Shown: piece after piece, positions 42,593 through 51,149 of the stretch
How positions within the stretch are numbered: the first letter of the stretch is position 1
How the letters are laid out: each line of letters starts with the position of its first letter
Assembly: GCA_002490705.1 (NCBI GenBank)
Contig: DKUO01000046.1
Span: 138,282 to 202,281, forward strand
From: Lachnospiraceae bacterium UBA7202
Lineage (GTDB): Bacteria > Bacillota > Clostridia > Lachnospirales > Lachnospiraceae
Direction of reading: 5' to 3'
Length of the DNA: 64,000 nt
Notes under the pieces: generated by a model
What the model saw: only the letters and a program-made list of their open reading frames with translations
The model's database searches: none
What the model was told of the DNA's origin: nothing
Program-made: the position numbers and the translations under genes

Positions 42593-44578
42593 ATGATAAG
42601 GCGGCATAAAAGCATTGTTTGTTTGATGACGGGAATTGCGACAGTATTCATCGGATATCTTGCGTGGGGATTATTAACGGTTTTTCATAAAAGCGGCTCC
42701 TTTGGTATGGCAGGATTTCTTATTTCTCTATTGACGATGATTCTTTATGCATTGTTTCACTATACGGTCGCTCTGATGGGTCGGAAGGAGATAGGCAGAC
42801 AGCTTTCGGTGGTGTCCGGGTGGGGAGGCCTGCTTTGTCTGGTGCTTTTGTTTAGGGGCGGCTCTTTGATTTCGCAGGGAGAGTACACAAAGCTGTGGAT
42901 GAATTTTTTGTGGTTTGTTGATTTTATGGGATGCTGTTTCTTTCTCAGGCGTTATATTAAGTCCTTTTCGAATGGCGGAGAAAAGAGAGCAGCTTTGGCG
43001 GATGGCTGGAGGGAATGCCTTAGCACAGAGTGGAAGCGGCGTAAATGGTTCTATATACTGTTGGCAATAACGGCACTGCTCTTGCTTGAGCCGAGTGCCG
43101 TGCAGTTTAAATGGGATGGATTGTTATATCATCTTGCCTGTCAGGATTTATTTCTTGATTCTATCAGTTCCCTTGCTCTTTACGGACATATTGCGCAGAC
43201 ATATGGTATGCTCAATGGTTTGGGGATATTGATTTTGGGTGATACGGCTGTAGCAATGATTGGTTTAAACATTGCTTTGCTGCTGTGCAGCATCTGTGCC
43301 TTTTATGGTATCATAAAATGTACAGTGCCGGGAAAATCAGATTTTGTGTATGCGCTTGTGGCGGCAGTTTATGCATGGTCGCCCTTTACGCTCGGAATGG
43401 TATATTACCACAATCTGGATTTTTACTGTCAATGTTTTTTTGTTATAATGCTGTATTTCTTATATCGAAAACAGTGGATTTACTTTTTTATCACATCCCT
43501 GTTGTTTTGTTTTACGAAAGAACCGGCTATTCTGGTTTATGGGGCAATGTGCGTTGGGATTGTAATTCTGGATTTCACGGCTCAGAAAGGGAAGCCTTTT
43601 ATAAGGCGGCTTGAAAAGCTCTTACGGACAAAGCAGTATTATTTTATGGTGCTGCCGGGGATCTTATGGCTTGCCACATACAAGATACTCGGACCATGGA
43701 GCGCCGGAGCGGGAGGGTTTCAACTGGACGGGGCGTATGTGGTTGAGAAGCTGAAAGCGCTGTATGTTTTTCAATTTAACTGGCTGTTTACCTGCCTTTG
43801 CATATGCGGAATCTTTTTCAGTATTGTTAAAAAGCGGGAGAAGGTATTGAGATGTCTCTTCCCTGTACTATGCGGACAGATTGCGTTTACTGTTTTCAGC
43901 TGCGCATTTAAGACAGTGAACCATCCGCGATACAATGGCGCGAGCCAGCCTGCGCTGTATTGTATGGCAGTCTTACTGCTTGCCGATCTTTTGGGGTATT
44001 TGTATGGAAAACTGATTGCCGGGGGCATCGCCGTGATTATGGCGGTCTCCTGCTTTTATACGCTTGATCCGATAACGCAGCTGTGTTTTCCTCAATACGA
44101 TATTGGGGATACTGTTATGGTCGCGACAGCTACTATTCCGTTGGGAGATGGCATGATCTACAACAGGCAGATGCTGTGGCTGGAGCATGCAGTGGAGCTG
44201 GCGCTTGAGGATTCTCTGTCACAGAGCGATCTTGTGCTTTTCCCAGCATTGGGCGGAAGTACTTATTTCTTTGACGGCATGGCGGAGACAGCGTCTGTGG
44301 ACAGCGACTATCTCTTTGGACAGGAATATTGGGATGTGAATGCATGCAGAAGAGCGGCATCGCCGGGAGATACGGTCCGATCATTTACTGTCGGACAATT
44401 GACGGAGGCGCCGGATTGGGACGCGCTTAAGGATGAAATCGGCGGCAGGGCAAATTACTGTTATCTTTCCTGCGCGGGAGACCAGCGTGCGGAGCAGATC
44501 AGAGAGCATTTTCAGGTTCTGGAAGAGAAAGAATATGCGTATAGAGGGTGGGAGATTTATAGAATTTGCTTTGAGTAG
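42593..44578 (+). CDS. GT-C-like polytopic membrane protein
   Basis: 661-residue membrane protein with about a dozen hydrophobic helices. Seen: FKWDGLLYHLAC near residues 172-183, matching the D-x(3-4)-Y-H-L element in the first large loop of GT39-like GT-C enzymes, and a soluble-looking tail from about residue 500. It has four helices before that element, so it may carry an N-terminal extension. It probably transfers a sugar from a lipid-phosphate donor outside the membrane, or is a polymerase-like protein; the sequence does not decide. ATG 42593 has GGGGGAGGG upstream. It is the last gene before composition turns A+T-rich. Confidence 0.6.
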   Translation: MIRRHKSIVCLMTGIATVFIGYLAWGLLTVFHKSGSFGMAGFLISLLTMILYALFHYTVALMGRKEIGRQLSVVSGWGGLLCLVLLFRGGSLISQGEYTKLWMNFLWFVDFMGCCFFLRRYIKSFSNGGEKRAALADGWRECLSTEWKRRKWFYILLAITALLLLEPSAVQFKWDGLLYHLACQDLFLDSISSLALYGHIAQTYGMLNGLGILILGDTAVAMIGLNIALLLCSICAFYGIIKCTVPGKSDFVYALVAAVYAWSPFTLGMVYYHNLDFYCQCFFVIMLYFLYRKQWIYFFITSLLFCFTKEPAILVYGAMCVGIVILDFTAQKGKPFIRRLEKLLRTKQYYFMVLPGILWLATYKILGPWSAGAGGFQLDGAYVVEKLKALYVFQFNWLFTCLCICGIFFSIVKKREKVLRCLFPVLCGQIAFTVFSCAFKTVNHPRYNGASQPALYCMAVLLLADLLGYLYGKLIAGGIAVIMAVSCFYTLDPITQLCFPQYDIGDTVMVATATIPLGDGMIYNRQMLWLEHAVELALEDSLSQSDLVLFPALGGSTYFFDGMAETASVDSDYLFGQEYWDVNACRRAASPGDTVRSFTVGQLTEAPDWDALKDEIGGRANYCYLSCAGDQRAEQIREHFQVLEEKEYAYRGWEIYRICFE

Positions 44579-44624
44579 GCAGTAGGAAGTATTTGAAGAT
44601 ATACAGGAGTACGGTGAATAAGAG

Positions 44625-46457
44625 ATGAAAAATATAAAAACCTTTTTTGTGATGTATAGACAATTATTGGGTATTTTGGACAAAAAGCAGAAAATAAAGG
44701 GGATGATTCTAATTGGATTATTAATATTGGTTTCTTTGTTAGAAACTGCGGGAATCGGTGTTGTTATTCCTTTCATTATTGCAATGCTGTCTCCGGAGGA
44801 ATTATTAAAAAATCAATATATAAAATCTATTATAGATTTTATGAAAATAAATGATTATAATCATATCTTGCTGTTTGTAGCTTTATGTATTATTGGCGTA
44901 TATATCTTTAAGAATGCTTTGATTCTATTGGTAAATTATTATCAGGCGGATTATCGTAATAAATTGGAAAAAGACTTGTCAATTAAAATGTTGACATCAT
45001 ATATGAAACGGCCTTATACGTTTTTTTTGGATACAAACAGCGCAGATATTTTAAGGGGAATTGTCAGTGATATTACCAATGTGGCTACTGTGTTGGACAG
45101 TTATTCGGGTTTATTGGCGGAAGGGTTGACTTGTTTGTTTATTGGAATATTTTTAATTTCGTTGAATCCGTTCCTTGCATTTTCTGTGATGGGAATTGTC
45201 GTCCTGGCAGCAGTGGGGATTGTTTTGTGTTTTAAGAAAAAAACAGGAGAATGTGGGAAAAAAACAAGAGAGGCATTTTCGGAAAGATATCAGAGTGTAT
45301 ATCAAACAGTTATTGGAGTCAAAGAGATAACGGTTATGCAACGCAGAGAAAATTTTGTCAGGCAGTTTGCGCAGGCATCCGAGAAAGCATGTCGATATAA
45401 TACTGCTTATCTATGTATTCAAAAAGCTCCCAACCGCTTGATAGAACCCATATTTATCGGAAGTATGCTACTTCTGGTCTGCATTAATTTCGGAGATGGG
45501 AGTGTATCCACAGAATATGTTTCGAGTTTAGGGACTATGGCTGTGGCGGCAGTTCGGATGCTGCCATCAATTTCTAGTCTTACAAATTCTATGAATTCTC
45601 TGGTTTTCAATAGAATTGCACTTGATGAGGCATATCGAAATATAACGGATGCCGAGTGGAAAGATGGGAAGAATGTAATGTCTCAGTTAGCAGCTTTTGA
45701 TCATGGGGCGAACAGGGATGTGTTGATTTTGCAGGATGGTGTTTTCATTGAGCATGTCAAATGGCGGTATAAGGATAATCTTCCATGGGTAATAAATGAT
45801 TTATCGTTACAGATTCGTAAAGGTGAATCGATAGCGTTGATTGGTGAATCCGGTGCCGGAAAAACGACTTTGGCAGATATCATACTGGGATTGCTACAAC
45901 CACAGGCAGGAAGTGTAAAGGTAGACAATACAGATATTTTTGATGTACTGCCACAATGGGCGAAGATCGTTGGATATGTACCGCAGTCAGTATTCCTGTT
46001 GGATGATACAATCAGAAATAATATAGCATTTGGGTTATCCGAAGAGGAAATTGATGATCAGATGATTTGGAGAGCTTTGGAACAGGCACAAATCAAAACG
46101 ATGGTGGAAAATCTGGAAAAGGGATTGGATACTGTAGTAGGAGAGAGAGGCATTAAGTTCTCGGGAGGGCAAAGACAGCGAATAGCAATTGCACGCGCTC
46201 TATATTATAATGCGGATATTCTGGTGCTGGATGAGGCAACTTCTGCTTTGGATTCAGAAACCGAAGAGGCGGTTATGGAAGCCATTGATGCTTTACAGGG
46301 GATTAAGACAATTATTATTGTTGCGCATCGGCTGACAACTATTCAGAAATGTGATAAAATATATGAGATAAAAAATGGAAAAGCATATTTTGTTGATAAG
46401 AATGAAGTGAGTTTGCAACCACAACAGAAATCAAGGGAGAGGAAGACATATCGTTAA
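44625..46457 (+). CDS. ABC exporter half-transporter, PglK/MsbA-like flippase (copy 2)
   Basis: Second fused ABC transporter, 610 residues, same layout as the gene at 32111. Seen: transmembrane region about 25-330, Walker A GESGAGKTT near 406, YVPQSVFLLDDT, signature FSGGQRQR near 512, Walker B ILVLDEATSALD, and the end MEAIDALQGIK, identical to copy 1. The ATPase halves are much more alike than the membrane halves, suggesting different glycan substrates. The gene is strikingly A+T-rich: 44821-44880 holds only 11 G or C by hand count, while copy 1 is not. This points to a separate origin of the segment that begins here. Confidence 0.92.
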   Translation: MKNIKTFFVMYRQLLGILDKKQKIKGMILIGLLILVSLLETAGIGVVIPFIIAMLSPEELLKNQYIKSIIDFMKINDYNHILLFVALCIIGVYIFKNALILLVNYYQADYRNKLEKDLSIKMLTSYMKRPYTFFLDTNSADILRGIVSDITNVATVLDSYSGLLAEGLTCLFIGIFLISLNPFLAFSVMGIVVLAAVGIVLCFKKKTGECGKKTREAFSERYQSVYQTVIGVKEITVMQRRENFVRQFAQASEKACRYNTAYLCIQKAPNRLIEPIFIGSMLLLVCINFGDGSVSTEYVSSLGTMAVAAVRMLPSISSLTNSMNSLVFNRIALDEAYRNITDAEWKDGKNVMSQLAAFDHGANRDVLILQDGVFIEHVKWRYKDNLPWVINDLSLQIRKGESIALIGESGAGKTTLADIILGLLQPQAGSVKVDNTDIFDVLPQWAKIVGYVPQSVFLLDDTIRNNIAFGLSEEEIDDQMIWRALEQAQIKTMVENLEKGLDTVVGERGIKFSGGQRQRIAIARALYYNADILVLDEATSALDSETEEAVMEAIDALQGIKTIIIVAHRLTTIQKCDKIYEIKNGKAYFVDKNEVSLQPQQKSRERKTYR

Positions 46458-46480
46458 TTTGATATAGAGGAGAGAACGAA

Positions 46481-46912
46481 ATGATTGAGACGATAAAAAT
46501 TGATAAAAGGGTTTTTGCAATTATTATTCGAAATGGTCATCATGGCGAAGGAATTGAATTTTTAACGGAAGAGAATTACTCTCAACAGTTGGCGTATATG
46601 CACCATCCATCGGGAAAAACAATAGATGCGCATGTTCACAATTTTGAAGAAAGGAACGTAGTGCATACACAGGAAGTTTTGGTTATTCAAAAAGGTATTT
46701 TGCGAGTAGACTTTTATTTGGAAGATCACACCTATGTGGAGAGCCATTTGTTAAAAAGCGGAGATATTATATTATTGGCTGCGGGCGGACATGGGTTTGA
46801 AGTGGTTGAAGAAGTTGAGATGGTTGAAATAAAACAGGGACCGTATTTGGGTGATAGAGATAAGAGTCGTTTTCGAGGAGCTGATTGCGCAGAGATTGTT
46901 ATAAAGGATTGA
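46481..46912 (+). CDS. Cupin-fold protein
   Basis: Small cupin protein, 143 residues. Seen: a first cupin motif with GKTIDAHVHN (HxH) and, after a spacer, EVLVIQKGILRVDFY; a second with KSGDIILLAAGGHGFEV. The metal-binding histidines appear intact. It is not FdtA-like (no RGxHAH). Cupins of this size in sugar clusters may be isomerases, epimerases or unknown auxiliary enzymes, and I cannot assign one. It is followed after 4 nt by a GT4, a methyltransferase and a perosamine-synthase-like aminotransferase, so it may help make the sugar used there. ATG 46481 has GAGGAGAG upstream. Confidence 0.68.
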   Translation: MIETIKIDKRVFAIIIRNGHHGEGIEFLTEENYSQQLAYMHHPSGKTIDAHVHNFEERNVVHTQEVLVIQKGILRVDFYLEDHTYVESHLLKSGDIILLAAGGHGFEVVEEVEMVEIKQGPYLGDRDKSRFRGADCAEIVIKD

Positions 46913-46916
46913 ATGT

Positions 46917-48098
46917 ATGAAAAAGATAATCTTGTATTTAAATGGTAGACCTGATAATGGAGGCTCTTATCAATATTGGATGGCAGTGTTGGAGGCACTG
47001 TCCTGTTTGAACAGGGAAAAATATTATGTCAAGGTATATACAGAATATCAGACTTGGTGTGATACGGCGGAAAGGTTTCATATAGATTCCGTATTGCTGA
47101 AGAACAAGAGGATGTTTGTGGATGTGTATATGGAAAAAGCCTACCGAAGATTTCCAAACAAACTACTTCGAAGATTTTGCATTTTTTTTAACGATATGTA
47201 TAAAAAACTGGCAAGGGAGAAAGCGGATCTTTTTATAGCTCAATGGGTGGATGGCGGAGGAGATATTGTTAATATTCCGTCGATTGTGCCAATTATGGAT
47301 CTTATGCATCGATATGAACCCAGTTATGAGGAAGTGGCAGTTGAATACGAAGGAAGGGAAATAGAATTTCGGCATCAGTGTGAGGTGGCGGAAATTATTC
47401 TGGTAGATTCGGAAGTTGGCAAAAACCATGTGTTGGAATCATATGGGGAATACAGGGACGATCTGGCGGCACATATTAAAGTGCTACCGATGGTTCCGCC
47501 AGACTATATCTATCACCATGAGAAATTATTGCAGATACCATATGAAGTGTTTGAAAAGTATATCTTTTATCCTGCTCAGTTTTGGAGTCATAAAAATCAT
47601 GCAAATCTGATTCGTGCGGTTGCGCAGTTGCGTGACAGGGGAATAATGGTGAATTTGATTTTTGTTGGATCTGAGCAGAATAATCGAAGTAATATTGAAG
47701 AGTTGATTCGTATGGAAGAACTGGAGAGCCAGATAAAAATTTTGGGATATGTTTCTAACGATGAGATGGTATATTTGTATCAACATGCTAGAGCGATGGT
47801 GATGCCAACTTTTTTTGGGCCAACCAATATCCCGCCATTGGAGGGCTTTGCGCTTGGTTGTCCGGTGGCCACTTCCAGAATATATGGCCTTCCGGATCAG
47901 GTTGGAGATGCTGCGTTGCTATTTGATCCACATTCTGTTGAGGAAATTGCGGATTGCGTTGAACGTCTTTGGACAGATGACGGACTATGTAAAGAGTTGA
48001 TTATGAGAGGGAGAAAAAAGGCTAAAGAATGGGGACCGGAGAAGTATCAGAAGACGTTTATTAATATTATAGAAACATATTTTGCGGAACAATTATAA
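46917..48098 (+). CDS. GT4 family glycosyltransferase
   Basis: Retaining GT-B glycosyltransferase, 393 residues. Seen: LNGRPDNGGSYQYWMAVLEAL (glycine-rich loop), IVPIMDLMHRYEPSYEEV (acceptor-side segment like that of mannosyltransferases), YPAQFWSHKNHANLIRAVAQL starting the donor domain, and MPTFFGPTNIPPLEGFALGCPV, in which the usual E-x7-E reads GPTNIPPLEG, so the first acidic residue is replaced. Such GPTNIPxLE forms are known in this GT4 subgroup. ATG 46917 follows AAGGA at 8 nt. Substrate unknown. Confidence 0.86.
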   Translation: MKKIILYLNGRPDNGGSYQYWMAVLEALSCLNREKYYVKVYTEYQTWCDTAERFHIDSVLLKNKRMFVDVYMEKAYRRFPNKLLRRFCIFFNDMYKKLAREKADLFIAQWVDGGGDIVNIPSIVPIMDLMHRYEPSYEEVAVEYEGREIEFRHQCEVAEIILVDSEVGKNHVLESYGEYRDDLAAHIKVLPMVPPDYIYHHEKLLQIPYEVFEKYIFYPAQFWSHKNHANLIRAVAQLRDRGIMVNLIFVGSEQNNRSNIEELIRMEELESQIKILGYVSNDEMVYLYQHARAMVMPTFFGPTNIPPLEGFALGCPVATSRIYGLPDQVGDAALLFDPHSVEEIADCVERLWTDDGLCKELIMRGRKKAKEWGPEKYQKTFINIIETYFAEQL

Positions 48099-48111
48099 TT
48101 TTGGAAAGGAT

Positions 48112-48888
48112 ATGATTGCCAAAATGGAGGTTTTTGGAAATTACGCATATTATTATAATTCATTTTATAAAGATAAGAATTATGCTGCTGAAGCAGATAC
48201 GGTCAGTGCGTTGTTGAAAAGATATTCAGTCAGTGAGCCTGTTAGGGTGTTGGATATGGGATGCGGTACGGGGCGACATGATTTGGAGTTATTGAAACAT
48301 GGTTATCAAATTCGTGGCATAGATATCAGTGAAACAATGATAGAGATAGCAAAACGATGCTTAAATAGCACAAATGTGGATAGATTATCTTTTGAGGTGG
48401 GTGATATTCGCGCTTATCATACAGAGAATCCTTATGACAGTGTGATTTCATTATTTCATGTCATGAGTTATCAGACTGATAATGATGCTCTGCTTGGGGC
48501 CTTACAAACGGCTTCTGATGCACTGAATACGGGTGGAATTTTATTGTTTGATTCATGGTATGGACCGGGAGTGTTGTCGGACAAGCCAAGTGTAAGGGTC
48601 AAACAGGTTGAGGATGAACAAAATGTATTAATTCGTTATGCTGATCCGGTGTTGCATGCACAGGAAAATCTTGTGGATGTTAATTATAATGTGTTGGTTA
48701 TAGATAAAAAGACAGGTGTGGCTCGACAAATAGAGGAGAGTCATGTGATGAGATATCTGTTTACCCCGGAAGTTACATTATTATTGAACATGGCAGGATT
48801 TGAACTGCTTGATTGTGTTGATTGCAATACGTTGCATAAGGCAGATTATGATAGCTGGACAGCATATTTTATTGCCAGAAAAAGATAG
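48112..48888 (+). CDS. Class I SAM-dependent methyltransferase
   Basis: Methyltransferase with a Rossmann fold, 258 residues. Seen: FGNYAYYYNSFYKDKNY near the start, VLDMGCGTGRHDLELL near residue 45 (SAM-binding motif I), IRGIDISETMIEIAKR (acidic ribose-binding residue), and VISLFHVMSYQTDN (motif IV region). It resembles small-molecule and sugar methyltransferases rather than rRNA or DNA enzymes. It lies between a GT4 and a perosamine-synthase-like gene and may methylate a hydroxyl or amino group of that sugar, for example N-methylation; this is inference. ATG 48112 is very close to AAAGG; ATG 48124 is an equal alternative. Confidence 0.85.
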   Translation: MIAKMEVFGNYAYYYNSFYKDKNYAAEADTVSALLKRYSVSEPVRVLDMGCGTGRHDLELLKHGYQIRGIDISETMIEIAKRCLNSTNVDRLSFEVGDIRAYHTENPYDSVISLFHVMSYQTDNDALLGALQTASDALNTGGILLFDSWYGPGVLSDKPSVRVKQVEDEQNVLIRYADPVLHAQENLVDVNYNVLVIDKKTGVARQIEESHVMRYLFTPEVTLLLNMAGFELLDCVDCNTLHKADYDSWTAYFIARKR

Positions 48889-48901
48889 GAGATGTCATAT
48901 T

Positions 48902-50017
48902 ATGGAGTTTATACCTGTAAATACACCGTTGTTGGATGGGAACGAAAAAAAATATTTAGAGGAATGTATTGATACAGGATGGATATCCTCAGAAGGCGCA
49001 TTCGTGAAGAGATTTGAAGAAGGGATTGCCGCTTATGTTGGAAGAAAATACGGCGTTGCTGTGTGCAATGGATCGGTGGCCTTAGATTTGGCAGTTGAGG
49101 CACTGCAGTTGCAAAAAGGTGATGAAGTGATAATGCCAACGTTTACTATCATTTCATGTGCGGCCGCTTTGGTTCGCAGAGGGGTCAAGCCGGTTCTCAT
49201 AGATGCGGATCCTGTTACATGGAATATGGATGTGTCGCAGATAGAGGATAAAATTACCGCGCATACAAAGGCGATTATGGTAGTGCATTTATATGGATTG
49301 CCGGTAAATATGGATGTGGTCAATGACATTGCCAAACGGCATCATTTGCATATCATTGAGGATGGTGCGGAAGCGCACGGATTGGAGTATAAAGGCAAAA
49401 AATGCGGCGGATTTGGGACAATTAGCATATTGAGTTTTTATCCTAATAAACATATTACGACAGGCGAAGGGGGAATGGTGCTGACAGATGATGAGACATT
49501 GAAAGAACGGTGTGTATCTTTTAGAAATTTATGTCATTCCAAGGAACGACGTTTTTACCATGAAGATCTTGGATATAATTTTCGTATGTCAAATATACAG
49601 GCTGCAGTTGGCGTTGCACAGCTCGAACGGATAGAAGAACATTTAGAAAAAAAACGTGCATTGGGACAGGCGTATCAAGAAGAGTTAAACGGGATTTCAA
49701 AACTCCAATTGCCCGTATCCGAAACAGAATATGCGCAAAATCTGTACTGGGTGTTCGGAATGGTTTTGGATCAGGGAGTACCTTTTGATGCGATAGGTGC
49801 GATGGAGCGGTTGGCTGATAGAGGAGTAGGATGCAGACCATTTTTTTATCCTATGCATTTACAGCCGGTGTTTCGCAAGATGGGATTGTTTGTGGGTGAA
49901 AGCTATCCTATCGCGGAAAGACTGGGAGAACGGGGATTTTATGTGCCGAGTGGTTTGGGTGTGACAGAAGAGCAGATTCAATATATAGCGGAACAAATAA
50001 AAGAGATATTAGGGTGA
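48902..50017 (+). CDS. DegT family aminotransferase, GDP-perosamine-synthase-like (RfbE/PerA)
   Basis: PLP-dependent 4-aminotransferase, 371 residues. Seen: IPVNTPLLDGNEKKYLEECI and TGWISSEGAFVKRFEE at the start, VCNGSVALDLAVEAL, IEDGAEAHGLEYKGKKCGG, and FYPNKHITTGEGGMV near residue 183 with the Schiff-base lysine. These blocks fit GDP-4-keto-6-deoxymannose 4-transaminase (PerA/RfbE) better than the FdtB- and VioA-like proteins also found here. GDP-mannose 4,6-dehydratase (gmd) is not in the window, so its substrate must be made elsewhere, or the real substrate is another 4-keto sugar. ATG 48902 has AGGAG 10 nt upstream. Confidence 0.84.
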   Translation: MEFIPVNTPLLDGNEKKYLEECIDTGWISSEGAFVKRFEEGIAAYVGRKYGVAVCNGSVALDLAVEALQLQKGDEVIMPTFTIISCAAALVRRGVKPVLIDADPVTWNMDVSQIEDKITAHTKAIMVVHLYGLPVNMDVVNDIAKRHHLHIIEDGAEAHGLEYKGKKCGGFGTISILSFYPNKHITTGEGGMVLTDDETLKERCVSFRNLCHSKERRFYHEDLGYNFRMSNIQAAVGVAQLERIEEHLEKKRALGQAYQEELNGISKLQLPVSETEYAQNLYWVFGMVLDQGVPFDAIGAMERLADRGVGCRPFFYPMHLQPVFRKMGLFVGESYPIAERLGERGFYVPSGLGVTEEQIQYIAEQIKEILG

Positions 50018-50134
50018 AGAATAATTACTGGCTGAAAGTATCATGATGGAGTTAAAATGGAGTATGTGGGAATTGGACAAGCCAGTGCTTGATGTAGCAG
50101 ATGGTAAGAGGATGAGACAAGGAAGATTAGAGAT

Positions 50135-51127
50135 ATGCAGTTAGAGAATGTATCCAGAAGAAAATGGCTGTATTATGAATTGAAATATTATGCCAGAACA
50201 AATTTTAGTAGATTAAACGAATCGAAAACATTTGTATCAAAATATTTAGGTAGGAATATATTGTCCATAAAAAGTACTAATGAATTATTGTATAAAAAGA
50301 TAATGGAAAATAAACCATTCTGGGGAGGAAGAATTGGTGGAAATGAAATGAGCATGATTGCACATTTTATTAGGCATCAGTTGTTTCCGATAAGGACGGA
50401 TGCACGGGAGCAGGTACTGCATAATTTGTATTTTGAAGCTGGTTTTTTCCCGGAGGATTTAGATAAAGGAGAACAATTTGTTGATTTGATGTTGGATTGT
50501 GTGAGAGATATTGATTTGATAGGTGTATGGAACAGGTATATGGAAGAATGGCTGTTGGCGGAATTTGCACCTGATGTATGTATATCACATATATCATATC
50601 TACAGCCTTGGATGGTGGCGGATTTGGAGGAAAATGTGAAACCATGGACTGCGGCTTTAATGGGAAAGAAGGTTCTGGTTATTCATCCTTTTGCCGCTTC
50701 AATTATGAATCAATATACACAAAATCGAGCTAAAATATTTTGTAACTTACCAATGGAAGATGTGCTTCCGGATTTTGAATTAAAGACAATAAAGGCAGTA
50801 CAGACTATTGGGAATAATACTTCTGGATTTCAGGATTGGTTCGCAGCGTTGGACGATATGGTAAACGAATGCAGAATGATAGATTTTGATGTGGCGATTA
50901 TTGGATGTGGTGCATATGGATTTCCCTTAGCCGCGGAGATTAAGCGAATGGGGAAAATAGCGATACATCTGGGCGGTGTTACGCAGCTATTGTTTGGTGT
51001 TCGCGGAAATCGGTGGGATGGGTATGGTGGTGTATTTAAAAAAATGATGAACGAACATTGGGTACGACCTTCGGAAAATGAAAGAATAAAAGACGCGAAT
51101 AAGGTGGAGAATGCTTGCTACTGGTAG
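50135..51127 (+). CDS. Putative GT-D-like glycosyltransferase / conserved polysaccharide protein
   Basis: 330-residue protein without a firmly recognised family. Seen: GGRIGGNEMSMI near residue 70, comparable to the R-x-G-D-G-E start of GT-D (DUF1792-like) glycosyltransferases; VLVIHPFAASIMNQY in the middle; and a strongly conserved-looking end DFDVAIIGCGAYGFPLAAEIKR then IHLGGVTQLLFGVRG and NRWDG. The last blocks look like a Rossmann-type nucleotide site. The gene follows a 117-base gap without clear promoter and precedes the kinase-like/methyltransferase fusion by 22 nt. A glycosyltransferase role is a reasoned guess. Confidence 0.5.
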   Translation: MQLENVSRRKWLYYELKYYARTNFSRLNESKTFVSKYLGRNILSIKSTNELLYKKIMENKPFWGGRIGGNEMSMIAHFIRHQLFPIRTDAREQVLHNLYFEAGFFPEDLDKGEQFVDLMLDCVRDIDLIGVWNRYMEEWLLAEFAPDVCISHISYLQPWMVADLEENVKPWTAALMGKKVLVIHPFAASIMNQYTQNRAKIFCNLPMEDVLPDFELKTIKAVQTIGNNTSGFQDWFAALDDMVNECRMIDFDVAIIGCGAYGFPLAAEIKRMGKIAIHLGGVTQLLFGVRGNRWDGYGGVFKKMMNEHWVRPSENERIKDANKVENACYW

Positions 51128-51149
51128 AAGTAAGGAAGGAGTTAGATGA

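Noticed and set aside
42538..42609. 23-codon ORF in the gap before the GT-C-like gene
   Set aside because: Very short, includes the ribosome site of the next gene and overlaps its start; most likely chance.
50043..50144. 33-codon + strand ORF in the gap before the GT-D-like gene
   Set aside because: Weak ribosome site, Met/Trp/Lys-rich peptide without pattern, and it overlaps the next start out of frame; unlike the ORF at 14557 it does not fit gene borders.
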